The notes: generated from the sequence alone by a model not told the origin. Positions 8,526 to 16,360 are shown, counted from the stretch's first letter. The stretch is DNA of 51,619 nucleotides from Candidatus Rokuibacteriota bacterium (GCA_003220685.1 QHTE01000067.1:1-51619); one strand, 5' to 3'. Made by a program: numbers and translations.

Positions 8526-8804
8526 GCCTTCGAATGGGATGAGGAAAAGAGGCGGCGAAATCTCGACGAGCACGGTGTCGATTTCCGGGACGCCGCCCTG
8601 ATCTTCGAAAATGCCGTCGTCGAAGCCGAGGACAGGCGGAGTGGCTACGGCGAGATTCGGGTTCGCGCGCTTGGGCACGTAGACGACGACTATTACCTCG
8701 TGGTCTACACCTGGCGGGGTGACAATCGCCGGATCATCAGCGCGTGGAAGGTAGGCGAAGATGGCAAGAAAAGATATCAAGCGTTACTCGCCCGAAGAAC
8801 TTAA
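8502..8804 (+). CDS. brnT: BrnT-family toxin (ribonuclease)
   Basis: The product carries the BrnT signature FEWDEEKRRRNLDEHGVDFR near its start, then RVRALGHVDDDYYLVVYTWR and the terminal RIISAWKVGEDGKKRYQALL. BrnT is a small RelE-fold RNase that halts translation; it is neutralised by BrnA, encoded next. The first seven codons (MCTHTCT) are a translation of the operator repeat, so the real initiation site is uncertain: if the TTGACA at 8495 drives transcription, the ATG at 8502 would not be in the mRNA and a non-standard start near codon 8 would be needed. The 3' end overlaps brnA by 44 bases, the usual arrangement. It lies inside the putative tRNA-bounded island. Confidence 0.88.
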   Translation: MCTHTCTVAFEWDEEKRRRNLDEHGVDFRDAALIFENAVVEAEDRRSGYGEIRVRALGHVDDDYYLVVYTWRGDNRRIISAWKVGEDGKKRYQALLARRT

Positions 8805-9039
8805 GGCTCTACGGGTGCGCGGCAAGACGCGCACCCGTGCCGACGCCCCGGTCCGCGAGATTGACGCGGATTTTTGGGAGCACGCTCACCTGGTCATGCC
8901 GGGCCCGGGCAAAACTTCCGTACACCTTCGTGTGGACAGCGACGTGCTGGAGTGGTTTCGGAAGCAGGGCAGGGGACACCTGAGCCGCATGAACGCCGTG
9001 CTTCGCTCCTACGTGGAGGCGGCTCGAGGGAGGCGATGA
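8761..9039 (+). CDS. brnA: BrnA-family antitoxin
   Basis: The 92-residue protein starts MARKDIKRYSPEELKALRVR and contains the BrnA core: DADFWEHAHLVMPGPGKTSV, HLRVDSDVLEWFRKQG and the C-terminal RMNAVLRSYVEAARG. The C-terminal part is a ribbon-helix-helix DNA-binding domain; the N-terminal part wraps the toxin. BrnA dimers bind two BrnT molecules and repress the operon, probably at the repeat at 8505-8522. The start overlaps the 3' end of brnT by 44 bases, in another frame. It ends 92 bases before the right-hand tRNA-Arg repeat. Confidence 0.9.
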   Translation: MARKDIKRYSPEELKALRVRGKTRTRADAPVREIDADFWEHAHLVMPGPGKTSVHLRVDSDVLEWFRKQGRGHLSRMNAVLRSYVEAARGRR

Positions 9040-9131
9040 ACCGGTTGCGCCTGGGTTGCGTTTCCTGCCGCAACCTGCCGCGATCTGCAAACAGCGCGCG
9101 AAACTATTAGAGTGGCGGTGCCCCCGGAGGA

Positions 9132-9176
9132 TTCCTAAACTGCGTGCCGGGTGTTCGAGTCACCCCGGGGGCACCA
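9132..9176 (+). repeat. 3' half of tRNA-Arg(CCT), island border copy 2
   Basis: Same 45-base segment as at 4752, with one mismatch; similarity continues loosely into CTTCAAG just after it. Upstream, GGTGCCCCCGG (9117-9127) is an exact inverted repeat of 9165-9175 and contains a full complement of the acceptor strand (GCCCCCG at 9120-9126). The D arm and most of the anticodon stem are missing, so this is not a functional tRNA. Confidence 0.75.
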
Positions 9177-9211
9177 ACCACTTCAAGAGAGTTTAGCGAG
9201 GGACGGGTGTA

Positions 9212-9643
9212 TTAGCGGGCCGGCTTCGAAGGCCGTGTAGTGAATATTACCTGCCAGTCGGGCTTTGTTTCGTTATTGATGAAGAATCGCCAAAGATACC
9301 GACTATCGGCCTTGATGGGGAATGCCCCGACGTTAATCGCCAAGACGACGTCCAGATCGGTACCGGGCTTCAAGCCCGCCGGACGGCCAGCTTCGAATTG
9401 GCCGGTCAATTCGAGCGCGTGACCACCGATAGGCGTTGGCACGACCACCGGCTGTTCATCGGCGTCCAGCAAAGCAAGCCTGAACGTGTGAGATCGATTG
9501 GCCAGATCCCACGGGACGTCAATCTTTATGGCTATTGCAGTCGCGGCCGGGTCTGGGCCGATGATTGACCATCCGCCGCCCAGAATGTAGAGCTTGCCAT
9601 TGACGGCCTGCGCCGAGTCCGCTAACAGCATCGTGACCTTCAT
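9212..9643 (-). CDS. DUF6941-like protein, function unknown
   Basis: The protein starts MKVTMLLADSAQAVNGKLYI followed by LGGGWS, then a beta-rich domain with DVPWDLANRSHTFRLALLDA and DSRYLWRFFINN. This matches uncharacterised proteins I know as the DUF6941 family (143 residues is full length). The LGGG motif after the first strands and the R-Y-x-W-R-F segment are the most recognisable points. A GAAGGAAA ribosome-binding site precedes the ATG at 9643. It is the first intact gene to the right of the island border. No function is known to me. Confidence 0.6.
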   Translation of the reverse strand: MKVTMLLADSAQAVNGKLYILGGGWSIIGPDPAATAIAIKIDVPWDLANRSHTFRLALLDADEQPVVVPTPIGGHALELTGQFEAGRPAGLKPGTDLDVVLAINVGAFPIKADSRYLWRFFINNETKPDWQVIFTTRPSKPAR

Positions 9644-9836
9644 TGACTCGTTTCCTTCAGCGCCGGCAGTCGGCAGTCGTTGATGCGTCCGTCAATGAAA
9701 CCCCACTCGACACTGTCACAGGTTCAACTACGACGACCCCACTCTCCTCGCCATGATGGGAGGCGGTTGGCACAGGCGCAACCTGGCGCGGGGACGTATA
9801 CCCGCTGAGGGTTCGTCGCAGAGCGACACCTGTCCC

Positions 9837-11036
9837 CTACGAGAGGACCGGCGCGGCTGTCTGGTGCAAGAGCAGGACTTCCCGTCGTTCTCTGGCCGAG
9901 GTCAGCACCGCGAGGCACACTTCCAGGTTCGCCTTTCCCCAGCGTCCGCCGTGGGCCGGGACTCGCGCCTTGGCCACCGCGTCGTACAGCTCGCGAACCA
10001 CCTCGCCTCGCCCGGTGTCGCCGGTCGAGAGCGCTGCCTCGAACCGCTCGTTCTCGCCGTAGACGTAGACGCCGTGCGCCGATTGCCGAATATCGCCCTT
10101 CTCACAGCTGACGAGGGTGAGCCCGAACAAGGACGGATGCGGCGCCGGCCCGGCCGGGTGCGGGGCGCGATTGCCGCCGTACCGGGCCGCACGCTTGAGG
10201 CCGAGCTCCGCGTCTCGACTTCCGACCTTCTGGAGCGTCTGCCGGGCGCGGCCGTAGGCCGTGGGGTCGACGGGCTGACCTTGTTCTCCGATCCCGAAGA
10301 TTAGCTCCGTGGTGTGAAAGTGATCGGCACCGCTGTACACGGCGGTCGCCGGCGTGCCGTCCTCGAACTCCATGTAGACCACGTGCGCGTCTTCGGTGGG
10401 GCGCTGGGCGTCTCCGCGCGCGGTCATCGCGCGGACGCTCCGGAGCAGGCCACCACCGATGAATCTCAAGATGTCGAACTGGTGCGACCCCTGCCGGAAC
10501 GTCACGCCGCCGCCCAGGCGGGTGTCGAGCTCCTCGGTGTTGCGCGGGCGGTAGAGCCAATCCGTGAAGCACCAGTTGTGCAACATGCGAACTCGGCCGA
10601 GCGCACCGCTCTGAACGATCTCCCGCATCTTGCGGATCGCCGGCTCGAAGCTGTGCGAGTGGCCCACCACGAGCTGCCGGTCGTGCGCCTCGGCCGCCCG
10701 GATCATCCGGTCGGCATCGTCGAGACTGAGCGCCATCGGCTTTTCGACAACGACATGCTTGCCATGCTCGAGGGCAAGGAGAACGTGCTCGGTGTGGTAC
10801 TGCGTCGGGGTCGCGATGTAGATCGCGTCGACGCTCGGGCTCCCGCACAGCGCCTCGACGCTCGAATATGTCTCGGCCTGGAAGTCACGCGCGAACGCTG
10901 CGGCCGCCCCGGCGTCGGCATCGGCCGCCGCCGTGAGCCTGGCGTGCGGATGCCTGAGGATGGCCGGCAGCATCATGCATCCCGCGGTCCCCAGGCCGGC
11001 GACGGCCCATCGCATGACGTGCGCCGAGTCTGGCAC
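9837..11036 (-). CDS. Gfo/Idh/MocA-family NAD(P)-dependent oxidoreductase
   Basis: An N-terminal Rossmann fold (AVAGLGTAGC, residues 11-20) is followed by the family hallmark VVVEKPM with E98-K99-P100, and a C-terminal substrate domain beginning near residue 125 (VGHSHSFEPAIRKMREIVQS). It oxidises or reduces a hydroxyl/keto group on a cyclic substrate. It lies 24 bases downstream of a phthalate-dioxygenase-like Rieske oxygenase on the same strand. This pairing and the general sequence type recall phthalate cis-dihydrodiol dehydrogenases, which re-aromatise the oxygenase product. The start is GTG at 11036; an ATG seven codons later (11015) is an equally good choice. Confidence 0.8.
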   Translation of the reverse strand: MPDSAHVMRWAVAGLGTAGCMMLPAILRHPHARLTAAADADAGAAAAFARDFQAETYSSVEALCGSPSVDAIYIATPTQYHTEHVLLALEHGKHVVVEKPMALSLDDADRMIRAAEAHDRQLVVGHSHSFEPAIRKMREIVQSGALGRVRMLHNWCFTDWLYRPRNTEELDTRLGGGVTFRQGSHQFDILRFIGGGLLRSVRAMTARGDAQRPTEDAHVVYMEFEDGTPATAVYSGADHFHTTELIFGIGEQGQPVDPTAYGRARQTLQKVGSRDAELGLKRAARYGGNRAPHPAGPAPHPSLFGLTLVSCEKGDIRQSAHGVYVYGENERFEAALSTGDTGRGEVVRELYDAVAKARVPAHGGRWGKANLEVCLAVLTSARERREVLLLHQTAAPVLS

Positions 11037-11060
11037 GTCCCTGGTCTCCGGCCCCGGACC

Positions 11061-12305
11061 TTAGCCAGCGCTCTCTGGCGCTCTGGCCCAGGCGTTTTCC
11101 ACCGTGTCGAGCAGCGCGCTCCAGGGCGCTTGGCCGGTGGCGAGACTACGGGCGCGGGCTGCCTCGATCAGGCTGTACTCCACGGGGATGTCGATGCACT
11201 TGTTGGCCGCTACATCGCGGAAGACGTTCATGGGGTCACCGCCGGCCGCGACGACCGCAAGCTGATCCCGCAGCAGGCGACGGAACAGAATCACGCCCTG
11301 GTCCGAGTCGCCGAGCTTCTCGAGGTCGCGCTCAGCGACCGGCCCCTGGGTCACCCACGCCATCATGTCCTGGCCCAGCACGAAGTTCGTGATGTGCTCG
11401 CCGCGCTCGTCCGTGAGCGGGATCGGGTAGACCGGGACGCGCTCCTGCGTCGGCTCCGCCCCCGGTGGAACGGGCAGGACCTGATACATCACGTGATAGG
11501 TATGGGTGTCGTCCATCGGCACGCGGAACTGGAACGTCCAGCCGACGCGCAGGATGTTCGGGAACAGGATGGGGTGCCCGATCCGCCACGACGGATCGTC
11601 CTCCGACCCGCCCAGCCGCACGCGCCGCTTGACGATCCCGTGGGCGAAGACGTGGAAGCCGATCTTCAGGTGGTGCCCGATGACGCGCTTCACCATCCGC
11701 TCGCCGCCCGCGTCCTTTCCGGCGCTACGGCCCATGATGTACTCGTAGTAGCGGCCGTGGAGCCACTCGGTGTGGACCGGATCCAGAGAGTTCTCCATGC
11801 ACTGCATCCAGTTGCAGGGGATCACCGTCACGCCGATGTCGCGCCAGACGTTATCCATCACCAGAAGGTCCCACCGCGGCAGTAACGGAGTGGGCTCGGG
11901 ACCAAGGTACGCGAACACGAGGCCGCCGAGCTCTTCCACTGGATAGGCGAGAGTCCGCACGCGGTCCTTGAAGCTGCTTTCGGGAGGCTCGGCCGGCATC
12001 TCGAGGCAGCGCCCCTGGCTGTCGAACATCCAGCCGTGGTAGCAGCACCGGAGGCCGTCCTCCTCGGGAATACCGTAACGCATCGATACCCGACGGTGGG
12101 GACAGCGCTCGCCGATCAGTCCAAGCCGGCCGCGCCGGTCGCGAAACAGCACCAGATCTTCTCCGAGGAGCTTGATCGCCTTGACCGGATTGGCGTCCAG
12201 ATCGGCCTTGCCGGCGATAGGGAACCAGTACCGGCGCAGCAACGTGCCCATAGGAGTCCCAGGCCCCACCCGCGTCAATCGCTCGTTCTCTTCGCGGCCC
12301 AGCAT
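11061..12305 (-). CDS. Rieske non-heme iron oxygenase, phthalate 4,5-dioxygenase-like alpha subunit
   Basis: The Rieske [2Fe-2S] ligands are C68-x-H70 and C87-x2-H90 (CPHRR ... CCYHGW). The mononuclear iron site is NSLDPVHTEWLHG with H178 and H183. Length (414 residues) and the sequence PIAGKADLDANPVKAIKLLG fit the phthalate/phenoxybenzoate type, which works with a separate reductase. No reductase or ferredoxin gene is nearby. It hydroxylates an aromatic ring, and the adjacent dehydrogenase probably processes the product. GGGAGG lies eight bases before the ATG at 12305. Family is firm; substrate unknown. Confidence 0.85.
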   Translation of the reverse strand: MLGREENERLTRVGPGTPMGTLLRRYWFPIAGKADLDANPVKAIKLLGEDLVLFRDRRGRLGLIGERCPHRRVSMRYGIPEEDGLRCCYHGWMFDSQGRCLEMPAEPPESSFKDRVRTLAYPVEELGGLVFAYLGPEPTPLLPRWDLLVMDNVWRDIGVTVIPCNWMQCMENSLDPVHTEWLHGRYYEYIMGRSAGKDAGGERMVKRVIGHHLKIGFHVFAHGIVKRRVRLGGSEDDPSWRIGHPILFPNILRVGWTFQFRVPMDDTHTYHVMYQVLPVPPGAEPTQERVPVYPIPLTDERGEHITNFVLGQDMMAWVTQGPVAERDLEKLGDSDQGVILFRRLLRDQLAVVAAGGDPMNVFRDVAANKCIDIPVEYSLIEAARARSLATGQAPWSALLDTVENAWARAPESAG

Positions 12306-12424
12306 CGGCGTCCTCCCTTCCGCATCGGCTGCCCGGCTCGGCGCCCATAGTCTACTTCACGGGCGCGCGTGCGCGCGCTGGCCTCGCGAGGGCGGGCCTC
12401 CACGCGAATCGCCCGACGCGCGGC

Positions 12425-13782
12425 CCGAACGACAAGCCGTTTCTCAAGTTCGAACGCCTCCTCGAGACGTACCTCGCGTTTGCGCCACGCGGTTTTCGGT
12501 CGTTCTCGATGGCCATTCCGGTGTGGCTCCGGGAAAAGCTCTTCCAGAAATCGCTCCTCAAGGGCGATCGGCCTTCACCCATTACACGGGCTTCAAAGTC
12601 AATTCCGGCGAGTACAAGGTCATGGGCCTGGCGCCGTACGGCGAGCCGCGCTATGCCAAACTCATCCTGTATCGCCTGATCGATCTCAAGTCCGACGGTT
12701 CGTTCAAGCTCGACCTCTCTTACTTCGACTACTGTACGGGCCTCCAGATGACCAACAAGGCCTTCGACGAACTCTTCGGCGGCCCCCCGCGCGGCCCCGA
12801 CCAACTACTCACCCCGCGTCACATGGATCTGGCTGCCTCCATCCAGGCGGTGACTAATGAGGTCGTACTTCGGCTCACTCGCTCACTGGCTGCTGAAACC
12901 GGCGCGCAAAACCTCTGCCTGGCCGGTGGGGTGGCCCTCAATTGCGTTGCCAACGGCAAGGTGCTCCGCGACGGCCGATTCCGTCGGGTATGGGTGCAGC
13001 CGGCGGCGGGCGATGCCGGCGGCGCTCTGGGCGCCGCCTTGTGCGCGTACCACCTCTTCCGAGGCCAGCCTCGCCAGGTCGACGGTGAGCACGACCTCAT
13101 GCAAGGCTCATATCTCGGCCCGGAATTCCGCCAGAGCGACATTGAGGAGCGCCTGGCTCGTGCCGGCGCCCGCTTCACCCGCCTTACCGACGATCAGCTC
13201 ATCGACCGCACCGTCGAGGCCCTCGCCGACGGCAAGGCCATCGGCTGGTACCAAGGCCGCATCGAATTCGGCCCTCGCGCCCTCGGCGCCCGCTCGATCC
13301 TGGGCGACCCGCGATCTCCCTCAATGCAATCGGTCCTAAATCTCAAGATCAAGCATCGGGAGTCGTTCCGGCTCTTCGCTCCCTCCGTGTTGCGCGAGGA
13401 CGTCGCCGACTGGTTCGAACTCGACTCGGACAGCCCATACATGCTCATGGTCGCCGACGTGGCCAAGCAACATCGGCGGGAGATGACCGCTGAGGAGCAC
13501 GCCCTGTTCGGCATCCAGAAGCTCAACGTACCGCGCTCGTCGATCCCGGCCGTCACTCACGTCGACTACTCGGCCCGCATCCAGACGGTTCACTGCGCGG
13601 TCATCGTCAACACCAGCTTCAACGTGCGCGGTGAGCCCATCGTCCTCACTCCCGAGGACGCCTTCCGCTGTTTCATGGGAACTGACATCGACGTGCTGGC
13701 CGCCGGAAATTGCTTCCTACTCAAGGAGGACCAGAATCCCCGCCTCCGCCAGGACTACAGAAACGCCTTCAGCCCGGACTAG
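12425..13782 (+). pseudogene. NodU/CmcH-type carbamoyltransferase, truncated and internally deleted
   Basis: From about 12425 one frame gives DKPFLKFERLLETYLAFAPR followed by FRSFSMAIPVWLREKLFQKS, part of the N-terminal domain. Near 12570 the match jumps frame to HYTGFKVNSGEYKVMGLAPY and then runs cleanly to the end. The later part includes LCLAGGVALNCVANGK and the C-terminal-domain motif RIEFGPRALGARSILGDPR. Compared with intact relatives, the first 70-80 residues and about 100 residues around the junction, including the HxxH metal and ATP-site region, are missing. The carbamoyl-phosphate-binding C-terminal domain is intact but cannot act alone. The long open frame can mislead gene callers into predicting a fusion start around 12172. 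Confidence 0.75.
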
Positions 13783-13847
13783 CGCGTCCTTCGCTCCATC
13801 GCGTGGTCCAACCCGAGCACTGGGGGGCAGTGATCGTAGGGCGGCCC

Positions 13848-14420
13848 TCAATCAGGCTGGCGCCGAATCCGAAAGGCGCGCGCCACCTTTGGTGCCAGCC
13901 ACGCGGTCAGCCCAACAGCCAGCCCTAGCAGCGCCAGGAACACTAGCGGGAAGAACACCATCAGTAGCGTCGACCCGAACGCCACCGCGTCCTCGGCGAG
14001 GCTAACCACGACGCCGCCTCCTGGTGCGGTGGCATTCACGGCCACGCGCGTCGCTGCCTTTGAGCCGTGGGCGCCGAGCGCCAGCCCTCCGCCCACCAAT
14101 AGCGCCGCGACCCGGACCGGCGTGTCGAAGTCGGCGAACGCGGAAGCGGCGAGGATCGCGCCGGCCGGCACCCGGATGAAGGTGTGGACAGCATCCCAGA
14201 TCGAATCGACGGCTGGCACCTTGTCGGCCACGAACTCGACCAAGTACAACAGCGCCGCCAGGCCGATGACCCAGCCCTCGGACAGATAGCCGAGATCGCC
14301 GGGGAGCCGAGCGAGACCAAAGCGTTGAAGCAGGCCAAGCGCGAGCACCGTGGCATAGAGATTAATGCCCGACAACCACGCCGATCCGAGCCCTGTTGCT
14401 GCCAAGGTGGGCCAATCCAT
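13848..14420 (-). CDS. DUF4126 membrane protein
   Basis: The 190-residue protein contains five to six hydrophobic segments and the DUF4126 opening GLGSAWLSGINLYATVLALG, followed by VDSIWDAVHTFIRVPAGAIL and GAHGSKAATRVAVNATAPGG. The family is conserved in many bacteria, has no assigned role, and often sits alone. It converges on the carbamoyltransferase pseudogene with a 65-base gap. The ATG at 14420 fits the family N-terminus. Confidence 0.75.
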   Translation of the reverse strand: MDWPTLAATGLGSAWLSGINLYATVLALGLLQRFGLARLPGDLGYLSEGWVIGLAALLYLVEFVADKVPAVDSIWDAVHTFIRVPAGAILAASAFADFDTPVRVAALLVGGGLALGAHGSKAATRVAVNATAPGGGVVVSLAEDAVAFGSTLLMVFFPLVFLALLGLAVGLTAWLAPKVARAFRIRRQPD

Positions 14421-14978
14421 GACGCTCTATCCTCGGCCGACGCGGCATGCTGGGCAAGGGACGTGTCCGCTCACTTCGATCGCCGAAGCCGTCGCGCCGT
14501 GGCTCCCGATCGTGCCGACCGCCAATAGACGTCACGGAGGTGCCAAATTTGCTGTCAGAAACGACACTTTCCAAAAATTGTCGGCGCTTTCCGCAGCATG
14601 CCGTCGCAGCGCCACTGCTCGACCCGCCTCCACCTTTAGGTCGCTCCTACTTAGCGCCCACGTGCCGGAAATCGCGGGGCCTTCCGCATGCCGTCGCGGC
14701 ACCACCGCTCGACACGACTCCGCCTTGTTGGTCGCTCCCACTTACCGCCCAAGTGCCACCGGTGCCTTAAGCGCCCGAGAAACAATACCTCGTTGTGACT
14801 AGCGGATCTGGCACCTGGTATGCGAAGTAGCTGGCCAGCGTTCAAACGAGAGAAGCCGTGAATTCGAAACGAGTGCCGCTTCGCACGGTCGCCGCGCTAA
14901 CCGTCAGCGGCATCGTTAACGGGGGATGGAGGGAACAGCACAACGCCCCGCCGGTTTCCCGACGAGGCGCTGTCAGTC
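14421..14978. other. Gene-free interval upstream of the tRNA-like gene
   Basis: About 560 bases without a credible coding frame. It contains the diverged tandem repeat listed separately and presumably promoters for the flanking genes. Open frames that cross it are low-complexity shadows, and those crossing the tRNA are antisense artefacts. Confidence 0.4.
14585..14758 (+). repeat. Diverged tandem duplication, two units of about 80 bases
   Basis: Unit A (14585-14666) and unit B (14678-14758) share the order TTCCGCA, TGCCGTCGC, GCTCGAC, GGTCGCTCC, ACTTA and CGCCCA-GTGCC with scattered substitutions and a few indels; the repeat offset is about 92-93 bases. No protein-like frame is shared, so the duplication looks non-coding. 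Confidence 0.5.
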
Positions 14979-15068
14979 GCCGCCGTAGCGAAGAGGACAA
15001 ACGCGGGCTGGACTTGCAAGTCCCCGGGCATAGGCCCTTCGTGGGTTCGAATCCCACCGGCGGCTCCA
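14979..15068 (+). tRNA. Class-II-shaped tRNA, probably a minor tRNA-Cys(GCA)
   Basis: A 90-base cloverleaf. The acceptor is GCCGCCG (14979-14985) with CGGCGGC (15058-15064), seven pairs, then T73 and encoded CCA. The D stem GCG/CGC encloses a loop with GG. The T arm is GTGGG-TTCGAAT-CCCAC. A long variable arm GGGC-ATAG-GCCC spans 15026-15037. The anticodon hairpin GGAC-TTGCAA-GTCC (15010-15023) would present U33-GCA-A37 at 15016-15018, but the loop has six bases rather than seven, and GGGCT before it is unpaired. U73 and GCA are cysteine identity elements; tRNA-Leu needs A73 and tRNA-Ser G73. The overall tRNA call is good; isotype and function are uncertain. Confidence 0.65.
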
Positions 15069-15177
15069 AGTTTAACAGGTGTACGAGTCTCTGCGTGTTT
15101 GTCGGACCGCAACAATAACACGTTCGATGTCAGCGTGCGCGACGGACGCAGGTTTGACCACGCTCCGGAGGTGTCGG

Positions 15178-15597
15178 ATGGGGCGGTGGAGTATAGCGGC
15201 TGGAGCGCTGTGCTTCTTGGTGATGATGGCGGGCGGACCGGGGCCGGCGGCCGCGCCCCCTTCGAGGTTCATCCTGGTCTATGTGTCGGCGTGGAACTGC
15301 CCTTACTGCCGCGAGTGGGAGGTCCATACGCAACCTAATTGGGAGCGCGCCCCGGAGCGCCGGCACGTCGACTTTCGAATCGTGAAGACGCCCTACTTCT
15401 CTCGCGTGGACGAGGACCGATACTGGCCCGAGGACATCCGCTGGATCCGCGACAGCCTACAGATTACGAAAGGTACGCCTCGCTTCATTCTTGCGATCGA
15501 CCGCGGAATCGTTCTCCACCGGTTCGGGGCGTCGTCGTGGGACAAGGATGTCTACCCGCTGATCCAGCGGCTGGTGACGGAGAAGACATCGCCGTAG
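15178..15597 (+). CDS. Exported thioredoxin-fold protein (SoxW/SoxS-like)
   Basis: The 139-residue protein has a Sec signal (MGRWSIAAGALCFLVMMAGG) and a thioredoxin-fold opening FILVYVSAWNCPYCREWE with the redox pair C41-P-Y-C44. The later KGTPRFILAIDRGIVLHRFG supplies the cis-Pro loop. It probably acts as a periplasmic thiol-disulfide reductase. The start at 15178 follows GGAGGT seven bases upstream; the upstream frame runs toward the tRNA and is not coding. It lies 22 bases before ccdA, whose product would supply reducing electrons across the membrane, so the two form an operon. Confidence 0.75.
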   Translation: MGRWSIAAGALCFLVMMAGGPGPAAAPPSRFILVYVSAWNCPYCREWEVHTQPNWERAPERRHVDFRIVKTPYFSRVDEDRYWPEDIRWIRDSLQITKGTPRFILAIDRGIVLHRFGASSWDKDVYPLIQRLVTEKTSP

Positions 15598-15619
15598 CGC
15601 ACGGCGCGGTGGGCGAAGG

Positions 15620-16360
15620 ATGGAAGCCCTCCACATCGGCTATTTCGAAGCGGCCGTGGCTGGCCTCCTTAGCTTCGCGAGCCCCTGCGTGCTGCCGCTG
15701 GTCGTTCCCTACCTCGCTTGGGTAGGCGGGATCGCCATGCCCGGGGCAAGCGACGCAGACACGCCCGGGCGCCTGCCACGCGGAGCCCTCGGGAACGCGG
15801 TGGCCTTCGTCCTCGGGTTCGTCCTGTTGTTCATCGCCCTCGGCGTCACTGCCACCGCTGTTGGCCGGACGCTCGCCCAATACCCCGAGGGGGCGGCGGC
15901 CATCGCAGGTGCGGTCTTGATCCTCCTGGGTCTGCATGTCGCGCGCGTCCTACCCATCCGAGCCCTGGCCTTTGAAGCTCGTATTCACGCGGCGCTACGC
16001 CCTGGTGGCCCGGTAGGCGCCTTCGTCGCCGGCGTTGCCTTCGCGTTTGGCTGGTCGCCGTGCGTCGGACCAGTCCTCGCTACGATCCTGACGCTGGCCG
16101 GGACCCGAGAATCCCTCGCCGAAGGCGCGGGCTTGCTCGCGGTTTACGGCGCCGCGATGGGGGCACCGTTCCTCTTGGGCGCTGTGTTCACCGCGCCGTT
16201 CCTTCGGCTGGTCCGGCGCGTCCAGCCTCACAGACGATTCCTCGAGCTGGCGACGGGCGGCCTGGTTGTCGCCACCGGGCTCCTGATCATGACAGGGACG
16301 TTCTGGCAGATCGGATACTGGATGCTGCAAGTGTTCCCGTTCTTGGCCCGGCTCGGATGA
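15620..16360 (+). CDS. ccdA: Cytochrome c biogenesis / thiol-reducing membrane protein CcdA
   Basis: The 246-residue integral membrane protein has six predicted helices. The duplicated signature cysteines are in LLSFASPCVLPLVVPYLAWV near residue 22 and FAFGWSPCVGPVLATILTLA near residue 145. These two cysteines carry electrons from cytoplasmic thioredoxin to periplasmic thiol proteins. Here the partner is most likely the thioredoxin-fold protein encoded 22 bases upstream. No heme-handling Ccs/Ccm genes are adjacent, so a role in cytochrome c assembly as such is not shown. Confidence 0.9.
   Translation: MEALHIGYFEAAVAGLLSFASPCVLPLVVPYLAWVGGIAMPGASDADTPGRLPRGALGNAVAFVLGFVLLFIALGVTATAVGRTLAQYPEGAAAIAGAVLILLGLHVARVLPIRALAFEARIHAALRPGGPVGAFVAGVAFAFGWSPCVGPVLATILTLAGTRESLAEGAGLLAVYGAAMGAPFLLGAVFTAPFLRLVRRVQPHRRFLELATGGLVVATGLLIMTGTFWQIGYWMLQVFPFLARLG

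Noticed and set aside
9117..9176. A complete D-armless tRNA
   Set aside because: The acceptor strand complement (GCCCCCG) is present and perfect, but the anticodon stem does not pair and the inverted repeat extends through ACC of the CCA end, which a real tRNA 5' end would not do.
10314..11885. Plus-strand open frame of 523 codons opposite the Rieske and Gfo/Idh genes
   Set aside because: Antisense shadow; the minus-strand genes carry clear catalytic motifs.
12172..12424. N-terminal extension of the carbamoyltransferase frame
   Set aside because: The first part is antisense to the Rieske oxygenase start and the rest is arginine-rich; genuine N-terminal sequence is in another frame.
14842..15121. 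Open frames on both strands across the tRNA (e.g. 14858-15118 plus, 14842-15069 and 14897-15121 minus)
   Set aside because: They translate the tRNA and its antisense, giving phrases typical of spurious tRNA-derived proteins; no ribosome-binding site or domain.
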